Origin: Pseudomonas sp. KU43P
GTDB taxonomy: Bacteria > Pseudomonadota > Gammaproteobacteria > Pseudomonadales > Pseudomonadaceae
DNA: 64,000 bases
Reading direction: 5' to 3'
Assembly: GCF_033095865.1 (NCBI RefSeq)
Contig: NZ_AP019365.1
Coordinates: forward strand, 5,367,501 to 5,431,500
Below are positions 60,610 to 64,000 of this stretch, piece by piece (within the stretch, counting starts at the first letter, position 1; every line of letters starts with the position of its first letter). The translations under genes and the position numbers were made by a program. The notes under the pieces were generated by a model, which was given only the letters and a program-made list of their open reading frames with translations, had not been told where the DNA came from and did no database searches.

Positions 60610-62898
60610 ATGCCTGACGCTACCCGCCACCTCACCCTCGCCAACGGCCTCCAGCTCACCCTGCGCCACGCCCCGCGCCTCAAGCGCTCGGCGGCAGCAT
60701 TGCGGGTGCATGCGGGCAGCCATGATGCACCGGTGAAATGGCCAGGCCTGGCACACTTCCTCGAACACCTGTTCTTCCTTGGCACGTCTCGTTTTCCACT
60801 GGCCGATGGCCTGATGCGCTACGTCCAGGCCCTGGGCGGCCAAGTGAACGCCAGCACCCGCGAACGCACCACCGATTTCTTCTTCGAAGTACCACCAGCG
60901 GCCTTGGCCGGTGGCTTGCAGCGCCTATGCCAGATGCTTGCCGAACCCGACCTTGGCATCGAGCGCCAGCGCCGCGAGCGTGAGGTGATCCACGCCGAGT
61001 TCATCGCCTGGTCACGCAACCCCCAAGCCCAACAGCACTATGCGTTGCTGCAATCGGCACCAGCAGGTCACCCCCTGAATGGCTTTCATGCAGGCAACCG
61101 CTACACGCTGGCCTTGCAAGATCCAGCCTTTCAACATGCCCTCACAGGCTTTCATCACCGCTTCTATCGCGGCGGCCAGATCACCCTTAGCCTGTGTGGC
61201 CCGCAAACACTCGACGCGCTCGAACAGCTTGGCAGGCAAGCCGCCGAACTGTTCGCACCAGGGGATCCTGTACATCAGTCCCCGCCGCCCACTTTATCGG
61301 CGCAGCACAGCAGGTGGCTCTTCGCGCACGACAACCTCCCCGCAGGAGCCGAACAGGCACTGGAACTGCTGCTCGCCTACCTGAACGACTGCAGGCCTGG
61401 CGGCTGGGTCGGCGCCCTCCAGGAGCATGGCTGGCTGCAAGGGTTCAAGCCGCAAATACTGTACGCCTTCGCCGGGCAGATACTCTGGCACATCGACTTG
61501 CAGCTAAGTGCCGACGCCAACACCGATCAGGCCTGGGCCCTGTTGCAGGGATGGTTCGGTTTTCTGCGTCAGCTTGACCCGGTGCAACTGAATGTCGAGT
61601 TCGGGCTGTTGCAACAGCGCCGCGAACGCATCGCCAGCGCGCTTGAGCTGGCTCGACGGGACAGTACCCATCAGCCCTATGCGGCACTGGACAGCCAAGC
61701 CCTGCACGCACTCAAGTCACTGCTCGAACAGTTACCCTGCAGCGAGCATGGGCAATGGTCACTGCCTGCAGTCGACACGCTGTTGCTGGATCAATTGCCA
61801 ACCGCCACAGGGCACACGATGCCCGCAGCGGTAAAGATCAGCGATCAACTACCTGCGGCGCGCCAACAGGCAGCCCTCTACTTGCGTTGGCATGTCCCTT
61901 CCACGCTGCGCCTGCCTCTGCACGCCGCACTCGAGCGCGCCTTGCGTCCTCTGCAGCAACGATGTGAGCGAGCCTCGTTGCACCTGCAGTTGAGCGCCGT
62001 GGGCGAGCACTGGCAACTGCGCTGCGCCGGGCATCCGGCTGCGGTGATACGGGCCGTGGAGCAGGCACTGACTATCCTGTCCGCGCCATCAGCTGGTGAC
62101 TGGATAGCGTCAACACATCAGCCACCCGCCCTGATTCCGATCAGAGCACTGCTCGAGCGGCTGCCGAATGCAGTGCTCGGCAACCAGCCCCAACCAGTGC
62201 CCGCCAGCCCGCTTGCACAGCAGATGCTTGAGGACGCGTGGCAACACAGCCGATGGCATGGGCTTGCTGCGGGTTTCGACGAGGCTAGCTGCGCTGCGCT
62301 AGCCACCGTCTTGCAAGGCTGCCCCGGCCTGGCTGGCCAAGTGGATACCGCACCAGCCTGGCAAGGCCCTCGCTGGCACCATGCCCAGGTTTCCGGCAAT
62401 GAGCATGCGCTGCTGCTGTTCTTCCCGCTGCCAGCTCACCAGCAGGCCTGCGGGCGCCTGCTGGCCCAGCTGCTGCAGGGGGCGGTGTACCAACGTCTGC
62501 GTGTGGAATTGCAACTCGGCTACGCGGTGTTCAGTACCTTCCGTCAGATCGAAGGGATGGGCGGCCTGCTGTTCGGCGTGCAATCGCCGCACGTTCGCCA
62601 GGATGAAATCCTCGACCATCTGCGCGCCTTGCTGCATCAGGGGGTGACACTCGAACCCGCAGCCCGCCAGGCACTGGCCGAGCAATTCGATGAAACGGCC
62701 ATGGCCAACGACGATCTCGCGCAATGGCTGTGGCAGACACACCTAGCGATACAAACCCAGCCGCTGGCATCGCTGCGCGCGTCTATTCTCAAGACGGAAC
62801 AAACTGACCTGGATGACCTGCTTCACGCAGTGCTTGACGACCATGCCACCTGCTTGTGCCTGGCCAACGCAGCCGCGCCAGCAGATTCGTGGTGGTAG
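60610..62898 (+). CDS. pqqF: PqqF, M16-family zinc protease of PQQ synthesis
   Basis: A 762-residue insulinase/pitrilysin-type protease. The inverted zinc motif HFLEH is at 49-53, with further acidic residues E123 and E130 in RREREVIHAEF at the spacing of the third ligand. A C-terminal inactive M16 half follows (YQRLRVELQLGYAVFSTFRQIEG is the substrate-cleft block). In the pqq pathway it cuts the cross-linked PqqA peptide. The ATG at 60610 has GGAG 6 bases before; an in-frame ATG at 60586 is less well placed. Confidence 0.93.
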   Translation: MPDATRHLTLANGLQLTLRHAPRLKRSAAALRVHAGSHDAPVKWPGLAHFLEHLFFLGTSRFPLADGLMRYVQALGGQVNASTRERTTDFFFEVPPAALAGGLQRLCQMLAEPDLGIERQRREREVIHAEFIAWSRNPQAQQHYALLQSAPAGHPLNGFHAGNRYTLALQDPAFQHALTGFHHRFYRGGQITLSLCGPQTLDALEQLGRQAAELFAPGDPVHQSPPPTLSAQHSRWLFAHDNLPAGAEQALELLLAYLNDCRPGGWVGALQEHGWLQGFKPQILYAFAGQILWHIDLQLSADANTDQAWALLQGWFGFLRQLDPVQLNVEFGLLQQRRERIASALELARRDSTHQPYAALDSQALHALKSLLEQLPCSEHGQWSLPAVDTLLLDQLPTATGHTMPAAVKISDQLPAARQQAALYLRWHVPSTLRLPLHAALERALRPLQQRCERASLHLQLSAVGEHWQLRCAGHPAAVIRAVEQALTILSAPSAGDWIASTHQPPALIPIRALLERLPNAVLGNQPQPVPASPLAQQMLEDAWQHSRWHGLAAGFDEASCAALATVLQGCPGLAGQVDTAPAWQGPRWHHAQVSGNEHALLLFFPLPAHQQACGRLLAQLLQGAVYQRLRVELQLGYAVFSTFRQIEGMGGLLFGVQSPHVRQDEILDHLRALLHQGVTLEPAARQALAEQFDETAMANDDLAQWLWQTHLAIQTQPLASLRASILKTEQTDLDDLLHAVLDDHATCLCLANAAAPADSWW

Positions 62899-62971
62899 GC
62901 AAACCCGGATTATTACGTTCGCTGCAAGAGCGCTTTTCGAAGAATTAACCTTCCGGTACAAATTTTTCTTG

Positions 62972-62977
62972 TAAGAT
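62972..62977 (+). promoter_or_regulatory. Candidate pqqA promoter -10
   Basis: TAAGAT preceded directly by TTG in an AT-rich stretch of the 166-base pqqF-pqqA gap. The -35 is not clear. A GGAAGGAG ribosome site is at 63052-63059. Confidence 0.4.
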
Positions 62978-63064
62978 AGCGCAATCCCAGCCAATGGAAC
63001 CTCCTGCTCAAGGCGGCATCCCAACAGTAGCTGACACCCCCAACCCATCCGGAAGGAGACTCCC

Positions 63065-63136
63065 ATGTGGACCAAACCTGCATACACTGACCTGCGTATC
63101 GGCTTCGAAGTGACCATGTATTTCGCCAGCCGCTGA
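63065..63136 (+). CDS. pqqA: PqqA, precursor peptide of pyrroloquinoline quinone
   Basis: A 23-residue peptide beginning [20 protein letters not shown]. Glu15 and Tyr19 (ExxxY) are the two side chains that PqqE joins by a C-C bond to form the PQQ backbone. It has an excellent ribosome-binding site (GGAAGGAG, 5 bases from ATG) and is followed by a hairpin before pqqB. Confidence 0.97.
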   Translation: MWTKPAYTDLRIGFEVTMYFASR

Positions 63137-63152
63137 GCCTTGCTTGCGGCTT

Positions 63153-63185
63153 GACGCCTCGGCCCGCCGGGGCGTCGTCGTTTTT
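63153..63185 (+). terminator. Candidate terminator/attenuator between pqqA and pqqB
   Basis: GACGCCTCGG pairs with CCGGGGCGTC (10 bp including one T-G) around CCCG, then GTCG and TTTTT. This would make pqqA messages far more abundant than pqqB readthrough, as expected for a peptide substrate. Confidence 0.7.
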
Positions 63186-63216
63186 CGGATACGCTTTTCG
63201 GACAGAGAGCCCAGCC

Positions 63217-64000
63217 ATGTACATCCAGATTCTCGGCTCCGCCGCCGGCGGCGGTTTCCCCCAGTGGAACTGCAACTGCGTCAACTGCAAGGGCTATCGC
63301 CAGGGTACCCTGCGCGCCACGGCACGCACCCAGTCGTCCATCGCCCTGTCCGACGACGGTGAGCACTGGATCCTGTGCAACGCTTCGCCCGACATTCGCG
63401 CCCAGCTCCAGGCCTTCGCGCCCATGCAGCCAGCGCGCGCCCTGCGTGATACCGGTATCGATGCCATCGTCCTGCTCGACAGCCAGATCGACCACACCAC
63501 CGGCCTGCTCAGTCTGCGCGAAGGCTGCCCGCACCAGGTCTGGTGCACCGATATGGTCCACCAGGACCTGACCACCGGCTTCCCGCTGTTCAACATGCTC
63601 AGCCACTGGAACGGTGGCCTGCAATGGAACCGGATCGAGCTCGAAGGCAGCTTTGTCATCCCCGCCTGCCCCAACCTGCGCTTCACCCCGTTCCCCCTGC
63701 GCAGCGCCGCACCGCCCTACTCGCCGCACCGCTTCGACCCGCACCCGGGCGACAATCTGGGGCTGCTGGTAGAAGACACGCGCACTGGCGGCAAGCTGTT
63801 CTATGCCCCCGGCCTCGGTCAGGTCGACGACAAGCTGCTGGCGATGATGCAAGGCGCCGACTGCCTGCTGGTGGACGGCACGCTGTGGGAAGACGACGAA
63901 ATGCAGCGCCGAGGTGTCGGCACCCGCACCGGCCGCGAAATGGGCCACCTGGCACAGAACGGCCCAGGCGGCATGCTCGAAGTGCTGGACGGCTTCCCGC
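63217..64000 (+). CDS. pqqB: PqqB, metallo-beta-lactamase-fold protein, 3' end cut by window edge
   Basis: About 261 residues visible of roughly 300. [20 protein letters not shown] at the N-terminus with the CNCVNC cysteine cluster is diagnostic. The MBL-type metal site is altered to [12 protein letters not shown], as known for PqqB, which acts as an iron hydroxylase on the tyrosine-derived intermediate. The reading frame continues off the right edge, presumably into pqqC. Confidence 0.97.
   Translation, partial: MYIQILGSAAGGGFPQWNCNCVNCKGYRQGTLRATARTQSSIALSDDGEHWILCNASPDIRAQLQAFAPMQPARALRDTGIDAIVLLDSQIDHTTGLLSLREGCPHQVWCTDMVHQDLTTGFPLFNMLSHWNGGLQWNRIELEGSFVIPACPNLRFTPFPLRSAAPPYSPHRFDPHPGDNLGLLVEDTRTGGKLFYAPGLGQVDDKLLAMMQGADCLLVDGTLWEDDEMQRRGVGTRTGREMGHLAQNGPGGMLEVLDGFP

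Overview
The window is a stretch of core chromosome from a fluorescent pseudomonad, most probably the Pseudomonas putida group. The identification rests on gene order and recognisable proteins: trpE split from trpGDC by an autotransporter esterase, vfr beside trpC, rpsU-dnaG-rpoD, the amgK-murU cell-wall recycling pair, davBA and pqqFAB. DNA is GC-rich throughout. Coding density is high, and P. putida-type REP palindromes (GCCGGCTTGCCGGC cores) sit in the gaps. No insertion sequence, prophage, integron or CRISPR array is visible.

Layout. 1-9949: tyrS (cut by the window edge), an M23 peptidoglycan hydrolase, anmK, erpA, argC, hemJ, a nitronate monooxygenase-like flavoprotein, an SDR, a HIT protein, coq7 and a membrane protein. 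9990-19923: an OsmC protein, vfr, a lipoate-ligase-like protein, trpGDC, estP, trpE, gph and rpe. 20133-27685: a four-gene polyamine/GABA-type ABC transporter followed by a two-component system, matching P. aeruginosa agtABCD-agtSR. 27780-31325: a DUF3530 protein, djlA, murU and amgK. 31456-39084: lptD-surA-pdxA-ksgA-apaG-apaH-glpE. 39367-45443: prkA-yeaH-spoVR and cca. 45562-48094: folK, folB, plsY and tsaD. 48299-56672: rpsU-dnaG-rpoD, an RmcA-like cyclic-di-GMP enzyme and tRNA-Ile2(CAU). 56722-64000: a hexapeptide acetyltransferase, an Lrp-type regulator, davBA (lysine to 5-aminovalerate), and pqqF, pqqA and the start of pqqB.

Functional links. AnmK, AmgK and MurU are three enzymes of one anhydro-MurNAc recycling route, held in two separate loci here. 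DavBA produces 5-aminovalerate, and the agt-type transporter is the family reported to import 5-aminovalerate and GABA. The trp genes carry the clearest regulatory structure. A 28-codon leader ORF before trpG ends in ARWRWRA, and the same ending with conserved flanking DNA forms the C-terminus of gph immediately before trpE. This suggests that both trp transcription units are attenuated by duplicated leader sequences, one of them embedded in the gph coding region.

I found no wholly unknown multi-gene system. The items most worth checking are the twin trp leaders, a perfect 10-bp palindrome before the agt transporter, an SDR lacking its catalytic serine, the enlarged loop of the AgtC-like permease, and a candidate terminator between pqqA and pqqB. 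Comparisons with P. aeruginosa and P. putida are from memory; no database search was run.
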